A DNA stretch of 49,357 bases from [Pseudopropionibacterium] massiliense (GTDB lineage: Bacteria > Actinomycetota > Actinomycetes > Propionibacteriales > Propionibacteriaceae). Made by a program: the position numbers and the translations under genes. The stretch spans positions 3,099,773 to 3,149,129 of the forward strand of contig NZ_LR027842.1 in the NCBI RefSeq assembly GCF_900607225.1. Direction: 5' to 3'. The notes beneath the pieces are model-generated. The model had not been told where the DNA came from and made no database searches. It saw only the letters and a program-made list of their open reading frames with translations. Each line of letters begins with the position of its first letter. Position 1 is the stretch's first letter. This document shows, one piece after another, positions 7,040 to 15,997 of this stretch.

Positions 7040-9066
7040 ATGTCGAAACGGTCCACGCGATCATTCGACCCCGGCACGTCGGCGTGGTGGCTGCTTCCGC
7101 CGCTCGTCGGAACCGTTGCAGGCTCCACGATCCCCCTCCTCGGCGGTTCGTGGATCGCGCTCGCCCTGGGATTCGCCGCAGGCGTTGTCGCGGATTTCAC
7201 ACCGCCGGTCAGGACCTGGATCTCGACGCGGGCGCTCAATGCATGGATCGCCGATGTGTCCGGGGATTCCGGCCCGATCGGCAAAGCAGACCTGAACTCG
7301 CTGCGCATTCACAGGTCCGACAGGAAAATCGATGAGTACGTCCGCCGCGATGCGCACGAACGGCTTCACGATCTTGTGAAGGAACGCGCCCCGTCCTGGT
7401 GGAGGGCCCGTCCATGGCGGGCAAGACCCGCCTCGTGGTCGAGGTGCTCCGCGCGGGCTGGTCCGACGCCCGCGTCCTGTTCCCCAAGAGCGAGGACGAC
7501 GTGGAGAAGCTGCTGAAAAAGTGGCGAAGACCCGTTCGCGGCGCCATCATTTTCCTCGACGAACTGGAACGCTTCCTGGGTAAAGAGGAGTTCACGCTCG
7601 GGGTCCTGAACACGTGGACCGATGATTCCTGCACCGTGGTGGCCACCACGACCCGCATGAACTACACCAGATGGCGCGCAGAGCTGGACAGCAAGTTCCC
7701 CGGCTGGGAGATCGTCAATAGATTCCGCCCGCTCCCCCTCGAAGCCAAGCTGTCCGACGACGAACTGGAGGCGGTGGGAACCACGAGCTACGCCAAGGAT
7801 CTGGCATCCATTGAGCAGCTCGGGCTCGGTCGCGTGCTCGGCAGGGCCGAGGACATACGCCGACGGTTCACGTCGGCGCTCGACAGCCACAAGGGGCGGG
7901 CCGGCCTGGTGAAGGCCGCGGCGGACTGGAGCCGCGTCGGCCTGGGGTCCGCGAGCAAAGAGGCCCTCCTCACGCTGGCGAAAGCCTACGACGACGATCT
8001 CTGGGAGGATCCCGACTGGGAGTCAGAATGGTCCTGGGTGATCGGCAAAACCACCGATGCGCCACTCGTGCTGCGCACCGGCAAGGACTCCTGGGAAGCC
8101 CTGGACCTCATAGCGGAGGAGGCGGACTGGCCCCTGACCGAGACCACGCTGACGACCATGGCCACCTGCCCGCACACAGCACTCCAAGCCGTGATCCTGG
8201 TTTTTGAAATGTTCTCCAGGAACCTGTCCATAGGGGATAGAGCAACAGAAAGCCTCTTGCAGGAAATAGCAAAGCTTTTGAAGCAACCTACTTCCGCAAA
8301 TCCTTTCGCCACTAGTTTGCTTAAAAATATTCACGACGACCACAACCGCGCAGAAAACCGCTACAAACAAGCGATCAAAACCGACCCCAACAACACCGAC
8401 GCCCTCCACAGCTACGCTAATTTCCTCACAAACATTCGCCACGACCACGACCGCGCAGATGAACTCTACCGATACGCCATCAAAACCGACCCCGAAAACA
8501 CCGACACCCTCCACAGCTACGCTAATTTCCTCACAAACATTCGCCACGACCACGACCGCGCAGAAGAACTCTACAAAAGAGGCCTCAACATCAAGCTGAA
8601 AAACGCAAAGAAGCTCAGAAAAATTCAGCATAAGAACAAGCAGGGTGAGGAACTATACAAACAAGCCCTCGCTATCGACTTCAACAAAGCCAAAACCCTC
8701 AGAAACTACGCCCACCTTATGTTCATGACAGAGCAGGACGAGAAGGGGGTGGAGTTTGCGGAGCGCGCACTGGAACTTGCTGAGCAGGGTGAAGAAGCGC
8801 TGTGTGCGGAGTGTCACTTCTACTTATTCATGCACTCCCCGCGGCACCGGATCACGTCGGGGCGGGCACTCAAGGCCCTCTTGGCCGATGGGGTCACGAC
8901 CGGCGACTGGTCGTTTGAGGGGAACCTGGAACGCCTCAGACAGGAGGAAGACCCCCGGTACGAGCTCGCCCGGGCGGTCGCCGAGGCGCTGCGGAACGGC
9001 GATACGAGCGCCTTGGATGACTTCGAGGAATGGCGCGACCTCGATCTCCCGGACCGGGAGGAATAG
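7040..9066 (+). pseudogene. Membrane-anchored P-loop NTPase with TPR repeats, frameshifted
   Basis: Starts at ATG 7040 behind GGAGGGAG. Residues about 12-55 form hydrophobic segments (AWWLLPPLVGTVAG..., IALALGFAAGVVADF). After a break at about 7393, where one missing base would restore ERAPVLVEGPSMAGKTRLVV, come a Walker A (GPSMAGKT) and a Walker B (AIIFLDELERFL). The C-terminal half has tetratricopeptide-like units (YKQAIKTDPNNTDALHSYAN and copies). Restored length is 675 aa. This is the architecture of STAND-like signalling or defence NTPases, with sensing by TPRs and a membrane N-terminus as possible effector, but I recognise no named family. The TPR segment is less GC-rich than its surroundings, which suggests a separate history or recent expansion. 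Without the missing base, translation from 7040 stops early; an internal GTG or ATG near 7399 could still give the NTPase-TPR part. Confidence 0.65.
8404..8564 (+). repeat. Perfect 56-bp repeats at 105-bp period inside the TPR region
   Basis: 8404-8459 and 8509-8564 are identical and encode LHSYANFLTNIRHDHDRA twice. The intervening 49 bp are also similar to the preceding unit. Identity at the DNA level points to recent gain of TPR units by unequal exchange or slippage. Confidence 0.85.
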
Positions 9067-9170
9067 CTCGGGCGGTTTCGGTTTCGGCACGGGCTTTCGC
9101 CCAGGGGCTCACGGCCCGGCTCAACCAGCTTCCAACCGGCACGAACCACTCAGCCGGTTTCGCCCCCGGC

Positions 9171-10583
9171 TCAACCGGCTTCGTGCGGGCAGCCCGGGGC
9201 GCCGGTCAGGTGGCGAGGACCCATGCCGCGGCGGCCCAGGCCTCGGTTTCCAGCGACCGCTCCGCCTCGGGTGGGGGTGGGTCCTCCCACTCGGGCGGGG
9301 GTTCGGGATCCCGGGGCCGGGGTGGGGGATGCGATGCGGATGGTTCCCTGCGCGGTGACCAGGTACTGGTATCCGGCTGGGGAGATCCAGTGGAAGATGC
9401 CCGGTTCGGGTTGGGTCAGGTGCCAGCCGCCGTGGGTTTTCACCCGGTGCGTGAATCTCGACAACGGGCCGAGGTTTCCCCACCTGGTCTGTCCCGGACC
9501 GCCGTCGTCGGCGTAGGGGATGGTGTGGTCCAGGTCGCAGCTCCGTGACGGCGTCGCCCCGTAGGGGAACACGTCGTGCGGCATGAGGGTTTCGACCGCC
9601 GTGCGCAGCGACACGGAAGGACGGTGCGGGGTCTCGGGGCTGATGGCCCAGGGATCCACGACGGGCCGGACCGTCACCCGCGAACCGGCCAGGAACCCGG
9701 GGAGCCGGGAGGTCAGGAGCGCCCCCCAGCGCTCCACCACGGCTGCACCCGATGCGACAGGACTCGAACCTGCGATCCCGCCGACCTCCTCCGTCGGCTC
9801 CACGAGCCTGAGGGCGGGGTCGGTGGCGTTCACGTGCACCACCACGGTGGCCGCGGGCAGCGCGTCCTGACCGCTCACCCGCCGGGCCAGAACACCGACC
9901 GCGGCAGCGCGCCGCTGCCTCAGGTCACCCTCCTCCGCGGGCAGGGTCCGGGCGACAGCAGTGAGGGCGTGATCGAACGCGACACCGTCGGCGGCGTCCA
10001 CGATCCCCCAGATCGTGCAGTGCCCATCGGTGATCCCGGAGACCTCCACGTCCCGGCGGTGGCGTTCCGCCTCGGCCCGCTCCGCGGCGACCGCGGGATC
10101 GGCCTCCACGATCCACCGATCAATGTGCTTGAGGATCCGCTGCCACGACCAGACCTTCATCGCCCAGGCAAGCTGCCGATCCAGCCACTCCACCGCCTTC
10201 ACGCCCAGCACGGCGGCCCGGTTGGTGACGTCAACCACCTGCCACCACCGCAGCTCCCCGCCCAGGAAGGCCTCCCACAGCCGCGGGAACCTGAAGCGCA
10301 CATCCAGCACGTCGGCGATCCTCTGCAACGCCGAGCCGGTGGAGATCCCGAGGATCCCGGCGATCTCGGCGGCAAGGAACTCCCCCACCCCGGGGGTGCC
10401 CGCGTGACCGGGAAAGATCACGCGCTCCATGCCCTCGAACACCGCTTCCTGATCAACCTCGTAGAGTTCGGCGGCCTTCGCCACGGCCACCATCGCGGCG
10501 ACCTCGGCGGCCCGGGCATGGCGATTCGCCTCATCAAGCGCGGCAAAAGCCTCCGCCACACACCCGGGAACCATCTCGAACAT
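9171..10583 (-). CDS. DUF222 / HNH endonuclease domain protein (13E12-repeat family)
   Basis: 470 aa from ATG 10583 (MFEMVPGCVAEAFAALDEAN). An alpha-helical DUF222 region fills most of the protein. A C-terminal HNH motif, CDLDHTIPYADDGG...NLGPLSRFTHRVKT, supplies the Cys, His-Asn-His type metal-finger nuclease residues. Such genes are multi-copy and mobile-like in actinobacteria and are presumed DNA nucleases of unknown target. A TATAAT box ends eight bases before the ATG, so the message is probably leaderless. Residues GGIAGSSPVAS come from a tRNA T-arm-like DNA segment. The C-terminal tail (LTGAPGCPHEAG) runs into the dispersed repeat. A remnant of a second copy's 5' end lies at 19513-19612. 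Confidence 0.9.
   Translation of the reverse strand: MFEMVPGCVAEAFAALDEANRHARAAEVAAMVAVAKAAELYEVDQEAVFEGMERVIFPGHAGTPGVGEFLAAEIAGILGISTGSALQRIADVLDVRFRFPRLWEAFLGGELRWWQVVDVTNRAAVLGVKAVEWLDRQLAWAMKVWSWQRILKHIDRWIVEADPAVAAERAEAERHRRDVEVSGITDGHCTIWGIVDAADGVAFDHALTAVARTLPAEEGDLRQRRAAAVGVLARRVSGQDALPAATVVVHVNATDPALRLVEPTEEVGGIAGSSPVASGAAVVERWGALLTSRLPGFLAGSRVTVRPVVDPWAISPETPHRPSVSLRTAVETLMPHDVFPYGATPSRSCDLDHTIPYADDGGPGQTRWGNLGPLSRFTHRVKTHGGWHLTQPEPGIFHWISPAGYQYLVTAQGTIRIASPTPAPGSRTPARVGGPTPTRGGAVAGNRGLGRRGMGPRHLTGAPGCPHEAG
9757..9773 (-). other. tRNA T-arm-like segment inside the HNH gene
   Basis: On the minus strand GCAGG-TTCGAGT-CCTGT forms the five-base stem and seven-base TTCRANY loop of a tRNA T-arm. 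It is read in frame as SSPVA. It could be a captured tRNA 3' end or chance. Confidence 0.4.
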
Positions 10584-10590
10584 ACATACG

Positions 10591-10596
10591 ATTATA
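10591..10596 (-). promoter_or_regulatory. -10 box for a leaderless HNH transcript
   Basis: TATAAT on the minus strand, seven bases before ATG 10583. No convincing -35 is visible. The same stretch, with the ATTATA, is preserved at 19551-19556 in the decayed second copy. Confidence 0.5.
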
Positions 10597-10834
10597 TCCA
10601 ACCCCACCCACACATAGAAGATATGTTCGATAACAGTTCGATAACTTCTCTCAGGGTTGGACTGCGGTCGCCGCGGTTTCGACACGACCCGCTCGATACG
10701 CCACCAGGCCTTGTTCACGGGCGGCGCGCCTGTCAGCAAAATCCCTGGTCAAGACACACTTGAAGATAGCTGTGAGTAAACCTGAACCATATTTCAGATA
10801 TCTCATTGCTACCCACAAAACCATGTCAGTCCAT

Positions 10835-12794
10835 TTATTGTTGTGCGAGTGTGTTGGTGACCCAGGTGGTGATGGGGTTGGTTTTGGTGCGGATTCCGGT
10901 GTCGTGGGTGCCGTTGGGGTCGTACCAGAGGGTGGTGTTTCCGCCGAGTGTTCGGGAGCGAAGCGCCCACGTGAGTCCTTGGCGGGGGTTGACGCGGGCG
11001 TCTTTGGCGGAGATGACTATCAGGGTTGGGGGGGGGTGGTGGTGAGTTTGCGTAGGAGAGTTTCTCGAGGGCGTGTCGGTGGTGGGGGTTGTGCTGGGGG
11101 TCGCCCCATTCGTCTCGATCGGCTTGTTCGGTGAGCGAGGGGTGACGGAGGAGCGATTCGAGGGGGTCTATGTAGCCGTTGACGATCACGGCGGCGTCGA
11201 TGGGCGCTGTGCAATCGGCGAGCAGTGATGCGGTGAGGAATCCTCCGGCTGATGCGCCGATGACGCATATTGTGGTGGCGGTTGCTGCTCCTCGTCCCGA
11301 GCGCAACCACTCAACTGCTGTGACGGCATCGAGTAGGGAGCGGTCGCGTCTGTCCTGGGAGCCGGCGTGGTGGCGTTGGGGGTCTCCTCCTCCTCGGACG
11401 TGGGGGGTTGCTACGGCGTAGCCGCGGTCCAGCCAGTGGCTGAGTTCTGGGTCGGCGTCGAGGTCGATGTCGATTCCATAGGCTCCGTAGACCATGACGA
11501 TGACCGGTCCGTGGAAGGTGGTTGATTCTCCGCGCCATCGGATGTCGAGGTCGAACTGGTATCCGTCCGGGGATGTGATGCGTTCACGGGCGAAGTGAAC
11601 GTCCACCCCAATCTTGTTCGACGGGTTGAGCACCCGTCCGGTGGGGTCGAGATACCAGATGACAGGCGGTGCCCCTGTTCTCAGTTCTGCGACAGCAAAG
11701 CCGACCGATGACGCACAGATATTCAAGTTCAGGGCAAATGTTCCCGGCGAGCTGAGCACGGGTTCAGGTTCCTCAAAGATCTGCGATGAATTCGCCATCG
11801 GCACCAGACAGAGGCTTTCTATCCGGTCGTGCGCATCGGCATGCTTTATATGCGCCAGCAAAGAACCGTCGCTGCCGATGACACGACGAACTTCTCCCTG
11901 CCCTATTGCCACTCGCCGCGTTTCCTGCACTCGGCCATGCGTGAACTCACTGACATCGATGTGCCACTGCTCACCTTCATTGGTTGCCTGGACCAGCACT
12001 GCTTTGTCATCGAGAAGCGCGACGTCAATGAGAGCGGAGACATGCGCTGGAACAGGAGTGAGTATAGTCTGCGGCTCCTGCGGATTGGCGAGGTCGAAGA
12101 TCTGCCAGATTCTGTTGCTGCGAACGCCGTGACCGACTTTGACGAAACGCCGCACAGAGCACGCCTCGACTTTCACTCCGGCGGCGGGTCCCTCGGCAAG
12201 TACCCGCGGAGGATCATCCAGACGGGTCGTGGTGACCGGCAGCAGGCGGGCCCTGGCCCTGCCCGGCTTGCTGGGATGCGGTTCCACGAACACTACAACC
12301 GGCGATTCTGCCTGACACAACACTGCTTCGGGATACACCCCAGCGATCACGAGCCTCGGTTCAACAACGTCACACTCATGGACGGCCACCGCGTAGCGTT
12401 CCCGTTCGGGGTCACGCAGAAGACGACACCACCACCCCAACATCGGAAAGATGTCACGATTCTCTGTCTCCCAGCCCGGCAGCTCCTCGATATCGGTTTC
12501 CGCAAAAACCACAGGTGCATCAACCGGATGCTGCTCCACCGGATCCGAGATCAACTGTCCGACCACGTCCCCGCCACTTCCCATGCTCAGACGCAACCAG
12601 CCCCCAGGCAATGGAACCATCTCAACATGATCCTCAGGGACTTGTGTATCGTCACCGTTTTGGTTGCTCTCGAGTGTGGTGACGTCTTGGCCGTGTTCTG
12701 TCAGCAACTGCATGAGCGTGGCGTCATCAACTTCCATCCACTGACTCCACGAAGAGGAAGAACCACCCACAACCGGACCTACAGGAATATCCAT
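10835..12794 (-). pseudogene. Prolyl-oligopeptidase-like protease of lanthipeptide locus 1, frameshifted
   Basis: Starts at ATG 12794 behind AGAGGGA. An N-terminal beta-propeller-like part (about 1-400) is followed by an alpha/beta-hydrolase domain with PVIVMVYGAYG, the oxyanion loop HVRGGGD and the nucleophile motif GASAGG. At a plus-strand G9 tract (11028-11036) the frame shifts. With eight bases instead of nine it continues PTLIVISAKDARVNPRQG...DPNGTHDTG, supplying the catalytic Asp and His, and ends at 10835 (652 aa). As written, the protein has a nonsense tail and no catalytic Asp or His. In class III lanthipeptide clusters such proteases (FlaP type) remove leader peptides after Pro. Precursors A1/A2 have no Pro and A3 has one. 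The gene lies last in the locus, after the exporter. Confidence 0.85.
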
Positions 12795-12895
12795 CACATC
12801 CCTCTCACACGTCACAACTCATCGACACATTCACCAGCGAATTCCTTGACCACGACACGCTCAGGGTTGCCCGTGAACAACACCCCCCTTGTTCA

Positions 12896-14884
12896 TCAGG
12901 CTGCGACAAGGGAGCGGAACAGTGCGGAACGTCGGTGTACCTCGGCGGGCGGTCCGAACTCAACCAACCGCCCCTTGTCGAGTACGAGGACCAGGTCGGC
13001 GATGTTCATGCCGAAGTGGCCGTGTCCGGCAGCGAAGGTGGTGATCCCTCCCATCGTGGTTCGGATGAGGTTCATGATCTGTTCCCGGTTCAGGACGTCG
13101 AGCCCGGAGGTGATCTCGTCCAGCAGGAGCATCCGTGGCTGACCGACAAGGGTTCTGGCTATCGCCAATCGCTGCCGCTCCCCACCGGAGAAGGCATACG
13201 CCGATTCCCCCACCGGGGTGTCCAACCCGCCCTCGCGAGCACTGATCGTCTCACCCAAACCAACCTGATGAATGATCTCCCAACACCGGTCATCATCAAT
13301 GTCGCGTCCCAACAACAGGTTGTCACGCACGGTTCCGCTGAACAACGGACACGCCTGCTCGATGTAACCGACCTGACGCCGGTACTCATCATCATCATGT
13401 TCACCAAGCGGCACCCGATCCACCATGATCGCCCCCTCAGTAGGAACAATGAACTTCTCCAACAACGACAATACCGTCGACTTACCCGAACCCGACGAAC
13501 CAGTCATCGCCACCCACGAACCAGCCGGAACACTGAACGTCACCCCCGCCAACGCGTACTCACGATTCCCACCCGCTTGCGGGTACCGCACCGACACATC
13601 ACGGAAACCAACCTCACCCACCAAACCAGCCCTCACAGGCACACCACCAACCTGGGCGGCAACTGGCTGCTTAATCTGGATCCGGGATGCGGGTTGATCG
13701 GTCACGGCGCGCAGGTCGATGATCCGCTGCAAAGCCCCCAAACACTCTGCCATATCCATCACAGTTCCCGCACTCCCAGTAATCGGAGTGATGATCAGCA
13801 TCATGTACATGAAAAACGACACCAGCTGCTCAACAGACAAAACCCCCGCCTGCACCCGCACCACCGCGATACACACAATCACCAAGAGCGTCGCCTGCAC
13901 ACAAATCGTGACCACCGGAGACATAAAAGCATGTGCCCTGGCACCTCGATTCGACGCCTCGAGAAGCTCACCACTCGACTTATCCAAACGCCGCACAGCA
14001 AACCTATCAGCCACGAAAGCCCTCAACGTCAACACCGAATCCAACGCCCTGGTCACCTCCGCAACATACGCCCCCTGAGCCTCCTGACGACGGAACGAAA
14101 ACGACGTCAACCTATTCGAAATGACAATGATGAAAACCAAACACACCACCGTCAAACCAACCGCAGAAACAGTGAGCACCGGATCCAACACAGCCATCTG
14201 GAACAACGCCCCCACCACCATCACAACCCCACCCAAAGCCTGCACAGGCCCCTGACTGAAAACCTTACTCAAATGCTCCGAATCAATGCTGCACCGAGCA
14301 ACCAAATCAGCCGTCGGATGTTGCACAAGCTTATCCGCAGGAACCCGCAACGCAATCGCAGCAGACTCATCCCGAAAAACACGAACCGTACGATTACCAG
14401 CCTTCGCACCCACAACATTCACAACAGCCGTAATCCCGGAAGCAAAAACAGCCAACCCAGCCAGAACCAGCCCATACGGAAGCGCAGCCAAAAACCCCTC
14501 ACCCTGCAACACCCCCACAATCGACCCCGCCAACAAAGGCTGCGCCAACGACACAAGAGACGACAAAACCGTACCAACAAAAATCAGAACCAACGCCCCC
14601 GGCTCCAACCGCAAAACCCCCACCAAACGACGAAGACGGCTCTTTGGTGGATCGGCAAGGAACATTGCGACTGGCCCATCACCCTGAGAACGACCACGCG
14701 ACTGCTTGTTGGGAGCTGAGTTCCAAGATTCCTCGATCGATGGAATTCGAGATTCCGGCGGATTCCGGGAATTTTCAGACATAGCGCGCCGGGGAACCAG
14801 GCCGCGGCCAAACGAGTCCACACGGAACGGGTCCAGACGTTTCGCAAAACTCGAAGCAGCAACCATTCCCCTGTCCTTACCCAT
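12896..14884 (-). CDS. Lanthipeptide ABC exporter (fused membrane and ATPase domains)
   Basis: About 662 aa. A long charged N-terminal extension precedes six predicted membrane helices (from about residue 95, LVLIFVGTVLSSLVSLAQPL, to about 380), then a nucleotide-binding domain with Walker A GSSGSGKST, Q-loop GYIEQACPLFSGTV, signature FSGGERQR, Walker B RMLLLDEITSGLD and a His switch GHGHFG. It has no N-terminal C39 peptidase domain, so leader removal must be done elsewhere. It probably exports the locus 1 lanthipeptides. The start is uncertain: ATG 14884 has GGCGGAG very close, and ATG 14863 has AAGGA at a better distance. It follows the precursor genes after a hairpin that may reduce read-through. 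Confidence 0.88.
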   Translation of the reverse strand: MGKDRGMVAASSFAKRLDPFRVDSFGRGLVPRRAMSENSRNPPESRIPSIEESWNSAPNKQSRGRSQGDGPVAMFLADPPKSRLRRLVGVLRLEPGALVLIFVGTVLSSLVSLAQPLLAGSIVGVLQGEGFLAALPYGLVLAGLAVFASGITAVVNVVGAKAGNRTVRVFRDESAAIALRVPADKLVQHPTADLVARCSIDSEHLSKVFSQGPVQALGGVVMVVGALFQMAVLDPVLTVSAVGLTVVCLVFIIVISNRLTSFSFRRQEAQGAYVAEVTRALDSVLTLRAFVADRFAVRRLDKSSGELLEASNRGARAHAFMSPVVTICVQATLLVIVCIAVVRVQAGVLSVEQLVSFFMYMMLIITPITGSAGTVMDMAECLGALQRIIDLRAVTDQPASRIQIKQPVAAQVGGVPVRAGLVGEVGFRDVSVRYPQAGGNREYALAGVTFSVPAGSWVAMTGSSGSGKSTVLSLLEKFIVPTEGAIMVDRVPLGEHDDDEYRRQVGYIEQACPLFSGTVRDNLLLGRDIDDDRCWEIIHQVGLGETISAREGGLDTPVGESAYAFSGGERQRLAIARTLVGQPRMLLLDEITSGLDVLNREQIMNLIRTTMGGITTFAAGHGHFGMNIADLVLVLDKGRLVEFGPPAEVHRRSALFRSLVAA

Positions 14885-14938
14885 CACTCCGCCTCAAATC
14901 AACTGAACAATCTTTAGAATGTCGCTCATTGAAGGTTG

Positions 14939-14972
14939 ATTGGGCGGCGAAACATCACTCTCGCCGCCCAAT
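14939..14972 (-). terminator. Perfect 12-bp hairpin between precursor and exporter genes
   Basis: ATTGGGCGGCGA and TCGCCGCCCAAT with a ten-base loop. It lies 13 bp past precursor A3's stop and upstream of the exporter. Probably a partial terminator or RNA-stability element that sets a high precursor-to-exporter ratio. Locus 2 has a hairpin at the same place. Confidence 0.75.
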
Positions 14973-14984
14973 CCACCACAGAAT

Positions 14985-15110
14985 TCAGCAAAAGATCCAA
15001 CTAGTACACGACGGCATACACCAGACAAGACTGGCATCTCGCGACGATGGGTAGCAGCGCTTATTTGACGCCTCGACGGCGCCAGCCTGAAGATTCAAAA
15101 CGGTAGCCAT
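14985..15110 (-). CDS. Class III lanthipeptide precursor A3 (locus 1)
   Basis: 41-aa peptide starting at ATG 15110 behind AAGGAG. The leader begins MATVLNLQAGAVEASNKR and carries the LNLQ motif that class III synthetases recognise (consensus I/L-L-x-L-Q). The core is CYPSSRDASLVWCMPSCTSWIFC-like: the C-terminal half, S34-x2-S37-x3-C41, fits a labionin ring motif, and VWC matches labyrinthopeptin-type cores. The N-terminal ring has S27-x3-C31 but no Ser/Thr three residues before S27, so only a simple lanthionine may form there. The gene sits next to LanKC1 and shares its first codons with A1/A2. Its C-terminal half has diverged strongly, which suggests selection for new products. Confidence 0.88.
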   Translation of the reverse strand: MATVLNLQAGAVEASNKRCYPSSRDASLVWCMPSCTSWIFC

Positions 15111-15214
15111 AGTTGTCAACTCCTTACGATTAGCTTTGAGTGCTGATTTATGCTACGCTCAGCGAAAACTTATTTCCTTATCAATCAACTCATTGCAGTG
15201 TTCACTGAACTGGG

Positions 15215-15255
15215 GCAGGAGGGGGCGGCAAACAATCTTTACCACCCCCTCCTGC
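15215..15255 (-). terminator. Hairpin downstream of precursor A2
   Basis: GCAGGAGGGGG pairs with CCCCCTCCTGC (11 bp). A second stem, AGCAGAT-TTCT-ATCTGCT at 15341-15358, lies closer to the stop codon. Together they probably end or stabilise the short precursor message. Confidence 0.6.
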
Positions 15256-15392
15256 TCATCATCTGCCAAAAACAGAAATCATTAGGGATAGATACTGATT
15301 TTCAGCAGATACCGTTACTTGGCTTAACCAAGCGTCTAGAAGCAGATTTCTATCTGCTATCTACTTGGCGCACATGGATACAACTGTGGTGA

Positions 15393-15515
15393 TCACCCCC
15401 AGCAGACCCAGCTCACTTTCGACCTAACGCACCACACCATGCTCGAGTCAGTGGACCTCTTGGTTTCCTGGGTCAGCTCGACGGCGTCAGCCTGAAGATT
15501 GAGAACGTTAGCCAT
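15393..15515 (-). CDS. Class III lanthipeptide precursor A2 (locus 1)
   Basis: 40-aa peptide identical to A1. ATG 15515 follows AAGGAG at nine bases. The leader (MANVLNLQADAVELTQETKR) has the LNLQ motif and a KR pair shared with A3. The core SSMVWCVRSKVSWVCWG holds T22-x2-S25-x3-C29 and S32-x2-S35-x2-C38, both fitting the S/T-x2-S/T-x(2-5)-C labionin or lanthionine motif of class III. Its ribosome site differs from that of A1 (AAGGAGTTGACAACT against GAGGAGGTGACAACC), so the copies may be translated at different rates. Confidence 0.92.
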   Translation of the reverse strand: MANVLNLQADAVELTQETKRSTDSSMVWCVRSKVSWVCWG

Positions 15516-15619
15516 AGTTGTCAACTCCTTACGATTAGCTTTGAGTGCTGATTTATGCTACGCTCAGCGAAAACTTATTTCCTTATCAATCAACTCATTG
15601 CAGTGTTCACTGAACTGGG

Positions 15620-15660
15620 GCAGGAGGGGGCGGCAAACAATCTTTACCACCCCCTCCTGC
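15620..15660 (-). terminator. Hairpin downstream of precursor A1
   Basis: Second copy of the 11-bp GC-rich stem, with the accompanying AGCAGAT/ATCTGCT stem at 15746-15763, in the 277-bp gap between A1 and A2. Confidence 0.6.
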
Positions 15661-15797
15661 TCATCATCTGCCAAAAACAGAAATCATTAGGGATAGATAC
15701 TGATTTTCAGCAGATACCGTTACTTGGCTTAACCAAGCGTCTAGAAGCAGATTTCTATCTGCTATCTACTTGGCGCACATGGATACAACTGTGGTGA

Positions 15798-15920
15798 TCA
15801 CCCCCAGCAGACCCAGCTCACTTTCGACCTAACGCACCACACCATGCTCGAGTCAGTGGACCTCTTGGTTTCCTGGGTCAGCTCGACGGCGTCAGCCTGA
15901 AGATTGAGAACGTTAGCCAT
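15798..15920 (-). CDS. Class III lanthipeptide precursor A1 (locus 1)
   Basis: 40-aa peptide with ATG 15920 behind a near-perfect GAGGAGGTGA ribosome site, 77 bp after the LanKC1 stop. The core SSMVWCVRSKVSWVCWG is rich in Trp and Val and has two ring motifs separated by Val-Arg, an arrangement like labyrinthopeptin (SxxSVWEC...SxxSW...C). No Pro occurs anywhere in the peptide, so a Pro-specific protease cannot cut its leader. Being first after LanKC1 and having the strongest ribosome site, it is probably the main product. Confidence 0.93.
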   Translation of the reverse strand: MANVLNLQADAVELTQETKRSTDSSMVWCVRSKVSWVCWG

Positions 15921-15997
15921 GGTTGTCACCTCCTCTCACAGGGTTTTAGTGTTGGATTGGGTAGCTCGCCACATCCCTCGTGTTGAGGGATGGGGAG

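Larger units (their letters stand above)
15111..15920 (-). repeat. Perfect 405-bp tandem duplication carrying precursor genes
   Basis: 15111-15515 and 15516-15920 match throughout by eye. Each unit has a precursor gene plus its downstream hairpins and the promoter-proximal region of the next copy. A3 at 14985-15110 lies one period further on and has diverged. The array can gain or lose precursor copies by recombination. Confidence 0.93.

Noticed and set aside
12812..12883. 23-codon minus-strand ORF between the exporter and protease of locus 1
   Set aside because: GTG start near a G-rich stretch but no leader motif, core Ser/Cys pattern or other support.
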